Counted from the first letter of the stretch, positions 1 through 6,883 are shown. The stretch: 10,331 nt of DNA from an uncultured Lachnospiraceae bacterium (GCA_947177885.1 CAMWWF010000077.1:1-10331); one strand, 5' to 3'. Program-made: numbers and translations. Notes: generated by a model not told the origin, from the letters alone.

Positions 1-442
1 CACCATAGACGTCCACCAGCACGCCATGTACGGAAATACAGGGAGCCAGCTTCACATTCAGCCACCGGATGGTCTCCGCCATAAATCCGGAAGTGGCTTT
101 CTTGCTGGAAAAAACAGGAATGTTATGTGCCAGCGCCGATTCCATAAAAATAGGATTCGGTTTTAATTCCCGGCAAAAAACAAAGGCAGGAATATCATAT
201 TCCATCAGTTCATCATAAACCTCCCGCTGCCGCTGCTCTGAGAGTCCTCCCATATAAGTATACTCCACAAAGCCTATCACCTGCAGTCTGGTAGCGTCAA
301 AATGCTGGAAAAATCCCGTCATCTGCAATGCAGGACGATTCACATCCGATTGCGTGACGCGGATTCCCTTTATCTCAATGTCGGGAGTCAGGTTTTCCAG
401 TTCCATTTTTTCCACGACCTTTTTCAACGCTATACTTTCCAT
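1..442 (-). CDS. hprK: HPr kinase/phosphorylase, N-terminal part (cut by left window edge)
   Basis: HprK phosphorylates and dephosphorylates Ser46 of the phosphocarrier HPr, the switch for CcpA-dependent carbon catabolite control in Firmicutes. Only the first 147 residues are visible. They start MESIALKKVVEKMELENLT and continue with RLQVIGFVEYTYMGGLS, a PAFVFCREL strand and, at the edge, CISVHGVLVDVYG. This is the typical N-terminal HprK domain and the run-in to the catalytic domain. The Walker A loop and the HprK signature lie beyond the window, so catalytic completeness cannot be judged. The start at 442 was chosen because a strong Shine-Dalgarno (GGGAGGA, 447-453) lies 4 nt upstream; an in-frame GTG at 457-459 has no such site. 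The gene follows uvrC on the same strand after a gap of about 175 bp. uvrC-hprK adjacency is common in Clostridia. Identification is from sequence recall, not from a search. Confidence 0.93.
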   Translation of the reverse strand, partial: MESIALKKVVEKMELENLTPDIEIKGIRVTQSDVNRPALQMTGFFQHFDATRLQVIGFVEYTYMGGLSEQRQREVYDELMEYDIPAFVFCRELKPNPIFMESALAHNIPVFSSKKATSGFMAETIRWLNVKLAPCISVHGVLVDVYG

Positions 443-617
443 ATCTTCCTCCCTTCGCACTTCCTGTCATGCCGACGCGGTCGGCACGGACGACCAATGA
501 ACTGCCGCAATTCCGGAAAAATGCCGGCTTTGCATTCTTCCCCTGCCGGCGTACATAAAGTCCGGTGTTTATCCGTAAGAAAACGGGACTTTTACAGCAG
601 GGGGCAACAGTTATACA
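443..617 (-). other. uvrC-hprK intergenic region with three small hairpins
   Basis: This 175-bp gap holds no gene. Read on the minus strand there are three inverted repeats. The first (557-592) pairs AAAGTCC with GGACTTT, with an inner GTTT/AAAC. The second (523-550) has GCCGGC arms with a 16-nt loop and is followed by ATTTTT, so it could be a weak uvrC terminator. The third (470-486) is a compact GCCGAC/GTCGGC stem with a 3-nt loop plus one extra T:A pair, 16 nt upstream of the hprK Shine-Dalgarno. No convincing sigma-A promoter for hprK was found. The hairpins may attenuate or adjust hprK expression relative to uvrC; this is inference only. Confidence 0.4.
523..550 (-). terminator. possible weak intrinsic terminator after uvrC
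   Basis: On the minus strand a 6-bp GC-only stem (GCCGGC arms at 545-550 and 523-528) encloses a 16-nt loop and is followed by ATTTTT. It lies about 68 nt downstream of the uvrC stop and upstream of hprK. The stem is short and the loop long, so termination would be partial at best. Confidence 0.25.
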
Positions 618-2519
618 TTACCTAGATTGTAACACATGCTGTTGTTCCTGTGAAGCAGTGTTTTTTCGGAAAAACTGATAGATTTCTTCCGCCGTCCTCC
701 CGTTCAGCTCAGGAATAGAGGCCAGTTCTTCCACAGATGCCGCTCTGATCTCCTCAATGGACTTAAAGTGCCGCATCAGCGCCTTTCTTCTGGCGGGTCC
801 CACACCCGGAATATCGTCCAGTACGGATTTCACCTGTGCCTTGCTCCGCAGGGAGCGGTGATACTCAATGGCAAAGCGGTGAGCTTCATCCTGCACTCTG
901 GTGATCAGCTTAAAGCCTTCCGAATGCGTGTCAATGGGCAGCTCGATATTATTGAAATATAAGCCTCTGGTGCGATGGTTGTCATCCTTCACCATGCCGC
1001 AGACAGGAATATCGATCCGAAGCTCATTCAGCACGGACAGCGCAATATTCACCTGCCCTCTGCCTCCGTCCATCATCAGCAGATCGGGGAATTTTGTAAA
1101 ACTCCCGTATTCCCGGTCCAGTTCCTTTTCCTCCAGTTCCCTGCTCTCCTCCATGCCGTGACGGAAACGCCTAGTCAGTACTTCCCTCATACATGCATAA
1201 TCGTCAGGACCTGACACAGTCCTGATCCGGAATTTCCGATAGTCGCTGGGCTTCGGCTTTCCCTTTTCGAAGACTATCATGGATCCCACATTCTCAAAAC
1301 CGTTGATATTGGAGATATCAAAGGCTTCCATTCTCTCAATATGAGACAATCCCAGAATACCGGCAATCTCCTTCACCGCGCCGATGGTTCTGCCTTCCTC
1401 GCGTTTCAGCCTCTCCCTGTCCTGTTCCAGAATATGTCGGGCATTCTGTGCCGCAAGCTCCACCAGCTTCTCCTTGGAGCCGATCTTAGGCACCCGCAGA
1501 CGCACTCTGCCGCCTTTCCGTTCCGTCAGCCACTTTTCGATCAGCTGACTGTCTTTTATCTCATACTGGAGCATCAGTTCTCTGGGAATAAAAGGCGTGC
1601 CGGCGTAAAACTGCTTCACAAAATTCTCCAGAATCTCCGCCTTATCTTCCGACACATGCGTCATATAATAGTGTTCCCTGCCGATCAGCCTGCCGTCCCT
1701 GACAAAAAACACCTGCACGACCGCCTCGTTCTCATCCCGGTAAAGGGCAATGATATCCTTATCCTCACCCACACTGTCCGTGATCTTCTGCTTCTGGGAC
1801 ACCTGCTTCACACTGTTATACAGATCGCGGTAGCCCGCTGCCGCCTCAAAATCCAGTGTTTCCGCTGCGGCATTCATTTTGGCCTCAAGCTCTTTCAGGA
1901 TCATATTGTAATTTCCGTTCAGAAATTCCAATGCCCGGTTCACCTGCTCCCTGTACTGTTCTCTGTCAATATATCCCTGACAGGGCGCCATACACTGTTT
2001 GATATGATAGTTCAGGCAGGGGCGCTCCAGACCGACGTCCCTGGGCAGACTGCGGTTACAGGTCCGCAGACAGTACAGTTTGTTCAAAAGCTCAATGGTG
2101 TCCTTCACCGCGCCCGCACTGGTATACGGTCCGAAATATTTGGATCTGTCTTTCTTCATGGTACGGGAAAACAATATCCTTGGGTACTCTTCTCCCACCG
2201 TTACCTTAATATAAGGATACGTCTTATCATCTTTCAGGAGAGTATTATATTTCGGTGAATTTTCCTTGATGAGATTATTTTCCAGCACCAGCGCTTCCAG
2301 CTCGGAATCTGTCACAATGTATTCAAACCGCGCGATCAGCGATACCATTTTATCGATCATGGGGCCTCTTCCGATATTTTCCCGGAAATAGGAACGGACA
2401 CGGTTGTGGAGATTGACCGCCTTACCCACGTAGAGGATCACATCCTTCGCATCCCGCATGATGTAGACACCCGGTTCTCTGGGAAGCTTTTTCAATTCTT
2501 CTTCGAAGTTAAACGTCAT
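618..2519 (-). CDS. uvrC: UvrABC excinuclease subunit C
   Basis: UvrC makes both incisions around bulky DNA lesions in nucleotide excision repair after UvrA/UvrB damage recognition. The 633-residue protein has full family length. It opens with a GIY-YIG nuclease domain (about residues 5-95: PGVYIM, YVGKA, and the catalytic-Glu helix SELEALVLE). A cysteine cluster (C154, C168, C176, C180) matches the spacing of the known UvrC Fe-S ligands. A UVR motif for UvrB binding covers about 195-235. The RNase H-like 3'-side... nuclease-half follows, with FDISN (D401), GPDDY, MDGG (D484) and DEAHRFAI (H547), and the protein ends in a tandem helix-hairpin-helix (PGVGPARR at 571-578, then SIPELNGR). The ATG at 2519 ([13 protein letters not shown]) was chosen because it has AGGAG 7 nt upstream and matches the usual UvrC N-terminus; a TTG at 2546 would add nine residues and has a weaker site. 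It lies 54 bp downstream of the amidase gene and is probably co-transcribed with it. Confidence 0.98.
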   Translation of the reverse strand: MTFNFEEELKKLPREPGVYIMRDAKDVILYVGKAVNLHNRVRSYFRENIGRGPMIDKMVSLIARFEYIVTDSELEALVLENNLIKENSPKYNTLLKDDKTYPYIKVTVGEEYPRILFSRTMKKDRSKYFGPYTSAGAVKDTIELLNKLYCLRTCNRSLPRDVGLERPCLNYHIKQCMAPCQGYIDREQYREQVNRALEFLNGNYNMILKELEAKMNAAAETLDFEAAAGYRDLYNSVKQVSQKQKITDSVGEDKDIIALYRDENEAVVQVFFVRDGRLIGREHYYMTHVSEDKAEILENFVKQFYAGTPFIPRELMLQYEIKDSQLIEKWLTERKGGRVRLRVPKIGSKEKLVELAAQNARHILEQDRERLKREEGRTIGAVKEIAGILGLSHIERMEAFDISNINGFENVGSMIVFEKGKPKPSDYRKFRIRTVSGPDDYACMREVLTRRFRHGMEESRELEEKELDREYGSFTKFPDLLMMDGGRGQVNIALSVLNELRIDIPVCGMVKDDNHRTRGLYFNNIELPIDTHSEGFKLITRVQDEAHRFAIEYHRSLRSKAQVKSVLDDIPGVGPARRKALMRHFKSIEEIRAASVEELASIPELNGRTAEEIYQFFRKNTASQEQQHVLQSR

Positions 2520-2573
2520 CCGCTGTCTCCTCACTTCTTTTTTCAAAATATATCTTACGTACTGCCAGGGGCT

Positions 2574-3731
2574 CTATCTCCCCAAAAAACCGTCAATACC
2601 GTTGGCAATTCCCTCGGCAATCTTCTGCTGATACTCCTCTGTAGCCATCAGCGCGTCCTCCTCCGGATTGGTCATATAACCCATTTCCACAATGGTCACC
2701 GGCACCTGGCACCAGTTGATGCCGCTCATGGTGTCCGTCTCCCACACATATTGCTTTTTGCAATCCGTAGAAGCAGCCAGCGCATCCAGAACTTTTGAGG
2801 ACAGATCCCTGCTTTGCTCATAAAATGCGCTGTTATAGGGATTGGACGCCGTCTGGCATATGGTCATCGCACCATGTACGGAAGTGTTCTCCGAGCCGTT
2901 GGCATGAATACGGATAAAAGCATCCGCCCCCGCGTCATTTGCCACCTGGGCGCGCTCCGCGTTGCTGATATTCACATCATGAGAGGTGCGCACCATGATC
3001 ACCTCATAACCGCGGCCGATCAGCTCCTCCTCCAGCTTTTCCGCCACCATCAACGTCAACTCATACTCCTTTAAACCACTGGTATCTCCGTGTGTTCCTC
3101 CCGCTACTTTGGCCTTCATCTCCGTGGCGCCGGGACCCACAGGTTCTTTCTCACTGTTTCCCTTCTGCTGGTGTCCCGCGTCGATCACCACCAGATATCC
3201 GTTTGAGGCAGTCTCCTCCGAAGGCACTCCGGCCGGGTCCGCCGTCCAAGACGGTTCACCGGCGGATCCGCCGTTCTCCGTTGACGCAGAGGTCATTTGG
3301 GACTCTGTGTCAGGAGTTGCCTGCGGTCCGGCCATCGGATCCGTTGTGGAAGTTGTCGGCGGCTCTGTTGCGGGTGCCGTCTGCAGTTCCGTTGCGGGTG
3401 TTGCCTGGGACTCTGTCACAGGACCTGCCTGCGGTTCCGTTGGGGGTGTTGTCGGCGGCTCTGTTGCGGGTGTTGCCCGCGGTGTCGGTGTTGCCGCAGA
3501 GGACATTGACTCTGAAGCCGCTCCCGGTTCTCCCGTTTCCGATTCCGTGCATCCGTTTGCAGCCACATCAAGAGTCACAGGTTTTTCACTGATATCCCTT
3601 CCTGTGATCACAAATAACAGAAGTACCACAAGTCCCGCCATACAACATGCTGCTGCCAGGATGGCACCCATTTTACCGTAAGACTTTCGAGAGCCTTTTA
3701 CATCCCTGTTCTTTCTGTTCCCAGCTTTCAT
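2574..3731 (-). CDS. membrane-anchored N-acetylmuramoyl-L-alanine amidase (Amidase_3)
   Basis: This is a zinc amidase that cuts the bond between N-acetylmuramic acid and the L-alanine of the stem peptide in the cell wall. The 385-residue protein starts with a basic cytoplasmic tail (1-20) and one membrane segment (about 22-43), which most likely acts as an uncleaved signal-anchor. A low-complexity Thr/Pro/Glu/Ala/Ser linker follows (about 60-175). The catalytic domain fills about 179-385. The Amidase_3 zinc ligands are visible: H187 in IDAGH, E222 in LKEYELTL and H276 in IRIHANG. The catalytic Glu349 is in VEMGYMTN. No separate cell-wall binding domain is present, so the linker and membrane anchor probably set its reach. 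The start at 3731 has only a weak purine-rich site (AAGAAGAAAT). It is probably the first gene of an amidase-uvrC(-hprK) unit, with its promoter in the divergent region. The substrate process (division, growth or sporulation) cannot be read from the sequence. Confidence 0.92.
   Translation of the reverse strand: MKAGNRKNRDVKGSRKSYGKMGAILAAACCMAGLVVLLLFVITGRDISEKPVTLDVAANGCTESETGEPGAASESMSSAATPTPRATPATEPPTTPPTEPQAGPVTESQATPATELQTAPATEPPTTSTTDPMAGPQATPDTESQMTSASTENGGSAGEPSWTADPAGVPSEETASNGYLVVIDAGHQQKGNSEKEPVGPGATEMKAKVAGGTHGDTSGLKEYELTLMVAEKLEEELIGRGYEVIMVRTSHDVNISNAERAQVANDAGADAFIRIHANGSENTSVHGAMTICQTASNPYNSAFYEQSRDLSSKVLDALAASTDCKKQYVWETDTMSGINWCQVPVTIVEMGYMTNPEEDALMATEEYQQKIAEGIANGIDGFLGR
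3291..3488 (-). repeat. degenerate Thr/Pro/Glu repeat encoding the amidase linker
   Basis: Residues 82-147 of the amidase are built from degenerate repeats of the types ATEPPTT, TEPQAGP, TESQATP and TELQTAP. The nucleotide sequence is correspondingly repetitive (recurring gcgggtgt and cggttccgt words on the plus strand). Such tracts act as flexible, extended wall-spanning linkers and can change in copy number by slippage. Confidence 0.8.
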
Positions 3732-3903
3732 ATTTCTTCTTTAATCTCTCCATTCTCACATTTTGCAAAACACACTCCAATGTAAGAGTACCACATTTTA
3801 ATTTACCCCGCCATAGCAAATTAGGTACCGTTCCTCTAAAATGCAAGTTGCTTTGAACAGGGCAGGCAGATCAAATGCGGCAACAGTCCAGACGGTCATT
3901 GAA

Positions 3904-3932
3904 CTGTTACCAAATGTAACTAAAACTGTCAA
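3904..3932 (-). promoter_or_regulatory. candidate sigma-A promoter for the amidase-uvrC unit
   Basis: On the minus strand TTGACA (perfect -35, 3927-3932) is followed after 17 nt by TAACAG (3904-3909), a poor -10 that is helped by an upstream TG in the extended -10 position. Transcription would start near 3897, giving a leader of about 165 nt. The -10 is weak, so this is tentative. Confidence 0.3.
3906..3920. promoter_or_regulatory. inverted repeat GTTAC-N5-GTAAC, possible operator
   Basis: A perfect 5-bp dyad with a CAAAT centre overlaps the candidate minus-strand -10 and lies about 30 bp upstream of the candidate plus-strand -35. Its position between divergent genes would suit a shared regulator. 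Five-base arms are short enough to arise by chance. Confidence 0.25.
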
Positions 3933-3950
3933 AATCATCCAATTGATCTG

Positions 3951-3981
3951 TTGATAAAATCGGGATTCTATGCTACCATAA
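3951..3981 (+). promoter_or_regulatory. candidate promoter of the FlxA-like gene
   Basis: TTGATA (3951-3956, 5 of 6 matches to the -35 consensus) and TACCAT (3974-3979, 4 of 6) are 17 nt apart, as for sigma-A. The same bases also read TAAA (3955-3958), 15 nt, TACCATAA (3974-3981), which has the spacing of a flagellar sigma-28/sigma-D promoter, with 5 of 8 matches to a GCCGATAA-type -10. A perfect TATAAT at 3997-4002 lacks a good -35 and is an alternative -10. Confidence 0.35.
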
Positions 3982-4109
3982 ATTTAATAAAAAATATATA
4001 ATATCATATATCATTGCGAGGCGCGGATCGGTTGCAAAGTGAATTTTACCACCACAGGCTTGTACCGGGCGCGCAGATTCACATATGGGAAAGGAGCATG
4101 ATCATAAGA

Positions 4110-4829
4110 ATGAAGATATCCGGAATCAAACCCTCATCACAGAATAATAAATCCTCCAAACAGCCTTCATTGGACAATCATGAGAACGAGCTCCGCAAAC
4201 AGATAACTGATCTGCAGGAAGAAAAGAAAAATATCTCCAACGATAAAGAAAAGACCAGTGAAGAAAAGAAAAAAGAAAAACAGGCTGTGCAGGAAGAGAT
4301 CCAGACTCTCAACAGAGAATTAAGGCAGTACCAAATACAAAAAAGGCAGGAAGAGGCCGCCAAAAAACAGGAGGCATTGAAAGAAGCCGCCAAAGACGCA
4401 GGGGAAAAAGATACCGACAAGGAACAGACCCCGGCGGCAACCATATTCGGCAATGAAGAATCTGGTGTGCTGATCTCCCTTTCCGCAACCAAAGAACAGC
4501 TCTCAGGAATGAAGCGCGTCCGGGCAGGACTGGAGAGACGGCAGCGCACCGCCGCCACGGATCAGGAGAAGGCTGATCTGCAAAAGAAGATCAACAATGC
4601 CTCAAAGCATATTGGCAAAAAGGTAACCATAACCGAAAACAGTATTCCCAATTCCCAGACCTCCAAAAAGAAAGATACCAACGCAAATCAGACCAGCGAT
4701 CAGGCTTTCGATTGGAAATCACAGTTAGAGATTGTCCATACCACCGATGAGGCGGAGGAGCCGTACAAGGGGAATCTGATCGCCAACAGAAAGAAGTTTT
4801 TCAGTACGGTTTCTGTCTTTATCAGTTAA
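4110..4829 (+). CDS. FlxA-like charged coiled-coil protein, function unknown
   Basis: The 239-residue protein is highly charged and soluble, with no signal peptide or membrane segment. Residues about 22-95 form a long, Lys/Glu/Gln-rich helical stretch (ELRKQITDLQEEKKNIS, then EEIQTLNRELRQYQIQKRQE). Its pattern of a helix, a Ser/Lys/Glu-rich break and a second helix resembles the FlxA-like family common in Clostridia. A middle segment (about 108-172) carries FGNEESGVLISLSATKEQ and a second basic helix with QRTAATDQEKADLQKKIN. The C-terminal about 65 residues are polar and probably disordered. FlxA in E. coli is a flagellum-regulon gene of unknown role, but no flagellar gene is nearby. The start is uncertain. 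AAGGAG at 4091-4096 is 13 nt from the ATG at 4110 and only 1 nt from an ATG at 4098 (MIIRMKISG). The 4110 start gives the more typical MKISGIKPS N-terminus. The gene stands alone and ends at a strong hairpin terminator. Confidence 0.75.
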   Translation: MKISGIKPSSQNNKSSKQPSLDNHENELRKQITDLQEEKKNISNDKEKTSEEKKKEKQAVQEEIQTLNRELRQYQIQKRQEEAAKKQEALKEAAKDAGEKDTDKEQTPAATIFGNEESGVLISLSATKEQLSGMKRVRAGLERRQRTAATDQEKADLQKKINNASKHIGKKVTITENSIPNSQTSKKKDTNANQTSDQAFDWKSQLEIVHTTDEAEEPYKGNLIANRKKFFSTVSVFIS

Positions 4830-4863
4830 TATGTTGAGTACATGTGTCGTCAGACGCATCAGA

Positions 4864-4898
4864 AAAAGCGTTTGTCGGATCATCCGGCAAACGCTTTT
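4864..4898. terminator. bidirectional intrinsic terminator between convergent genes
   Basis: A 16-bp stem (4864-4879 with 4883-4898) closes on a 3-nt loop, with a single G-T pair at 4875/4887. Runs of A on the left and T on the right give a T tract on both strands (CTTTT on plus, CTTTTTCTG on minus). It lies 35 nt after the FlxA-like stop on plus and about 70 nt after the stop of the 4966-6783 gene on minus, so it can serve both. Confidence 0.88.
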
Positions 4899-4965
4899 GA
4901 CATGGGGCATTCTATAAAGGATCCTTTCCGCATAAAAAAGTTTTTCTTATACCGCCTGCACCGGT

Positions 4966-6783
4966 TCAGCTTTGGGGTATCAGCAATATCTGCCCCACAT
5001 CCAACCTGTCGCTGGTCAGTCCGTTCAGACTTTTGATCGCCTCCACTGTAGTACCATATCTTCGGGAAAGCAGCCATAAAGTATCTCCGGAGCGAACCGC
5101 ATATTCAAAATAGGAATTTCCCGCAGTCACGGGAATCTTCAATACCTGCCCGATATTCAGCATATTACTGGTAAGTCCGTTCAGATTCTTGATCGCATCT
5201 ACAGTCGTACCGTATCTCTGGGCAAGAAGCCACAACGTATCCCCCGAACGGACCACATATTCCACAAAGTCGGTGCCGGGCCCGGGAGAAGGTACATTTT
5301 CCTGTGCTCCCAGATAAACATCATAAAGCGCTTTCCAGGTATTAGGTCCCACAATGCCATCCGCGCTAAGTCCCATCATCCTCTGAAAATCGATAACCGC
5401 CTGTCTGGTACCACTGCCGAAAATCCCATCCTGAGAAATACCGGGTACATAAGGATAAAATTCTGCAGCCACATTCAGAAGATACTGTAATGTGATCACA
5501 TCCGCTCCCCTTGAACCCTGCCTTAACACGGAACTCGGCGGAACCGTCCCGATTCCAAGCGTAGTCCCCTCGCTGTCTAATTCCGCCAGCCTTGCCACAG
5601 CGGCATACAGTCTGGAAATCTTATACCAGGTGGCTTTTCCCACAATGCCGTCTGCCGCCAGATTAAAAATACTCTGAAATTTAGTCACTGCCGCCTGAGT
5701 GCTGCTTCCAAACACACCCGTCTCATCGGTTATTGCAGGAATAGCAGGATAATTTCTCCGGATTCTGCCCAAATATGTCTGGATGGTCTGCACATCCAGT
5801 CCCGTGCTCCCAATTCTGAGCGCAGTGCCGGGATAAGAAGATAAATAACCGGTAATGACATCCGTCTCTGCGATCTCGATGTCATTGGGATAATACGTGC
5901 GGAGAATCTGCAGCGGTGTCAACCCCTGATTTGCCAGTGAGACGGTTCCCCATTGGGACAATCCCCCGCAGGTAGCCGTGGTCCCGTTACAGAAGGACGT
6001 GAAATAGGGTGCATTCTGTCCCTGTCTGCGTACATACTCGTTAAATATTTCATCTACGATCCGGCTGATAGACTCGTAAATCGTTCTCCCATGTACAAAA
6101 GCCTGATCATAAACAGTACTGTTAGTGATGTCGAAGCTGTAGCCCTGACTTCTGTACCACTCCGTAAAGATTCGATTCAATGCAAAAGTAATAATAGCGT
6201 AAATATTGGCTCTCAGCGCCGCATCCGGCCATGTGGGGTAAATCTCACTGCTGGCCACATTTTTTACATAATCAGGGAAAGATACCTGAACATTGGAAGC
6301 AGAGGAAGCCGGGCTGCCCATATGCACAGTGATCGGATTCGGAATAACCACCTGGCGCAGCACACGGGGCTCCTCCGCAGGCCCTTCCTGATAACGCGCC
6401 GTCTGCATGGCCACAGCAGGTTTATCAATTATGATCTCCTCCACCACGGGACTGCGCTGCATTTCCTTCATTGGCACCAGCACAAGAGGCTGAATGGCAG
6501 TTTCATCCTCAAAGACAGGCGCCCCCGAAACATAAATCGAATTAAACCCCGATGCCTGCGCAAACACATTGTAGCCTACATAGGGTGTTCCGGTATAAGA
6601 GGACTCCAAAGAGAAATCTTTACTCACTGTTTCCAGAGGAACAGCCTGTGTCTCACCATTCTCATCCGTAATCAGGTCATAGACGCCCCGCCCCTGATCA
6701 TCCAAAATACTGATCCGCACTCCCTGCAGTGGGACAGCGTCATGAGCGGTCCGGGCCTGTATCATTAAATAACCGATAGCCAT
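4966..6783 (-). CDS. SpoIID-related protein with two peptidoglycan-binding and two LysM domains
   Basis: The 605-residue protein has no signal peptide or membrane helix. Residues 3-105 look like a carboxypeptidase-regulatory-type beta-sandwich (GVRISILDDQGRGVYDLITD, then ENGETQAVPL). Residues about 166-304 resemble SpoIID, the lytic transglycosylase of engulfment. They carry SSEIYPTWPDAALRAN, where Glu180 aligns with the catalytic Glu of the EMP motif, and LSQWGTVSLANQGLTPLQIL followed by RTYYP, as in SpoIID C-termini. Two PG_binding_1 domains follow (about 321-393 and 419-490, each with DGxxG and a GIVG-x2-TW ending). Two LysM domains end the protein (509-551 and 561-603). The ATG at 6783 has AAGGAG 12 nt upstream, a little long. 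A sigma-K-like promoter lies upstream, and no gene is fused in operon. Inference: a mother-cell-made protein that binds, and perhaps cleaves, cortex or germ-cell-wall peptidoglycan. Catalysis is not certain, since the SpoIID part is short and divergent (AIITFALNR in place of the usual VAARTYAL). Confidence 0.85.
   Translation of the reverse strand: MAIGYLMIQARTAHDAVPLQGVRISILDDQGRGVYDLITDENGETQAVPLETVSKDFSLESSYTGTPYVGYNVFAQASGFNSIYVSGAPVFEDETAIQPLVLVPMKEMQRSPVVEEIIIDKPAVAMQTARYQEGPAEEPRVLRQVVIPNPITVHMGSPASSASNVQVSFPDYVKNVASSEIYPTWPDAALRANIYAIITFALNRIFTEWYRSQGYSFDITNSTVYDQAFVHGRTIYESISRIVDEIFNEYVRRQGQNAPYFTSFCNGTTATCGGLSQWGTVSLANQGLTPLQILRTYYPNDIEIAETDVITGYLSSYPGTALRIGSTGLDVQTIQTYLGRIRRNYPAIPAITDETGVFGSSTQAAVTKFQSIFNLAADGIVGKATWYKISRLYAAVARLAELDSEGTTLGIGTVPPSSVLRQGSRGADVITLQYLLNVAAEFYPYVPGISQDGIFGSGTRQAVIDFQRMMGLSADGIVGPNTWKALYDVYLGAQENVPSPGPGTDFVEYVVRSGDTLWLLAQRYGTTVDAIKNLNGLTSNMLNIGQVLKIPVTAGNSYFEYAVRSGDTLWLLSRRYGTTVEAIKSLNGLTSDRLDVGQILLIPQS
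4975..5259 (-). repeat. tandem LysM domain duplication
   Basis: Two 43-residue LysM modules (residues 509-551 and 561-603) repeat with a 52-residue (156-nt) period. By eye, 32 of 43 positions are identical, including VRSGDTLWLL, RYGTTV and LNGLTS. LysM binds N-acetylglucosamine-containing glycans. The close match points to a fairly recent internal duplication or conversion. Confidence 0.9.
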
Positions 6784-6856
6784 AGACAGATAATTCTCCT
6801 TTTCCTAATGATCAGCAACTATTCCGATAAACGAAACAATTACTGGTTACTTATCA

Positions 6857-6883
6857 TATTCTATGAATAGAAAAAAGAAATGT
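6857..6883 (-). promoter_or_regulatory. sigma-K-like sporulation promoter of the SpoIID/LysM gene
   Basis: Read on the minus strand, AC (6882-6883, in GAAACA) is followed after 16 nt by CATAGAATA (6857-6865). This fits the B. subtilis sigma-K pattern AC-N16-CATAnnnTA at all defined positions. It also matches 7 of 8 positions of the sigma-E -10 (CATACAnT), but the sigma-E -35 is poor. The start would lie near 6849, about 65 nt before the ATG at 6783. The motif is short and could occur by chance; the spore-type protein it precedes raises its credibility. Confidence 0.45.

Larger units (their letters stand above)
3732..4109. other. divergent intergenic region between the amidase and FlxA-like genes
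   Basis: This 378-bp stretch has no convincing gene. It separates the minus-strand amidase from the plus-strand FlxA-like gene and should hold both promoters. Its right half is AT-rich (a run of A/T from about 3978 to 4014). It contains a perfect minus-strand -35 hexamer, a plus-strand TTGATA, a perfect TATAAT at 3997-4002 without a good -35, and the dyad GTTAC-CAAAT-GTAAC at 3906-3920. The plus-strand leader from 4003 to 4109 has a Shine-Dalgarno AAGGAG at 4091-4096. Confidence 0.6.

Noticed and set aside
1341..2258. 305-codon plus-strand open frame opposite uvrC
   Set aside because: It lies wholly antisense to a full-length, motif-complete uvrC and reads as His/Leu/Arg-rich low-quality protein without a recognisable domain.
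2520..2546. Longer uvrC starting at TTG 2546
   Set aside because: The ATG at 2519 has AGGAG at 7-nt spacing and gives the standard UvrC N-terminus.
3545..3650. Lipobox-like cysteines in the amidase (C29 and C61)
   Set aside because: C29 lies inside the hydrophobic helix and C61 is well beyond it, so neither sits where a signal peptidase II site is expected.
3092..3681. Two overlapping plus-strand open frames opposite the amidase linker
   Set aside because: They arise because the repetitive Thr/Pro codons have no stops on the other strand; the products are Val/Ser/Gly or Pro/Arg repeats.
4916..4927. Perfect 12-bp palindrome AAAGGATCCTTT after the terminator
   Set aside because: It has no loop to form an RNA hairpin, is not near a promoter, and may be chance.
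4931..4950. ATAAAAAAGTTTTTCTTAT as a second terminator
   Set aside because: It is an AT-only near-palindrome without a GC stem; the hairpin at 4864-4898 already explains termination.
5953..6768. 271-codon plus-strand open frame opposite the SpoIID-like region
   Set aside because: It is antisense to a clearly coding frame with recognisable domains and has no features of its own.
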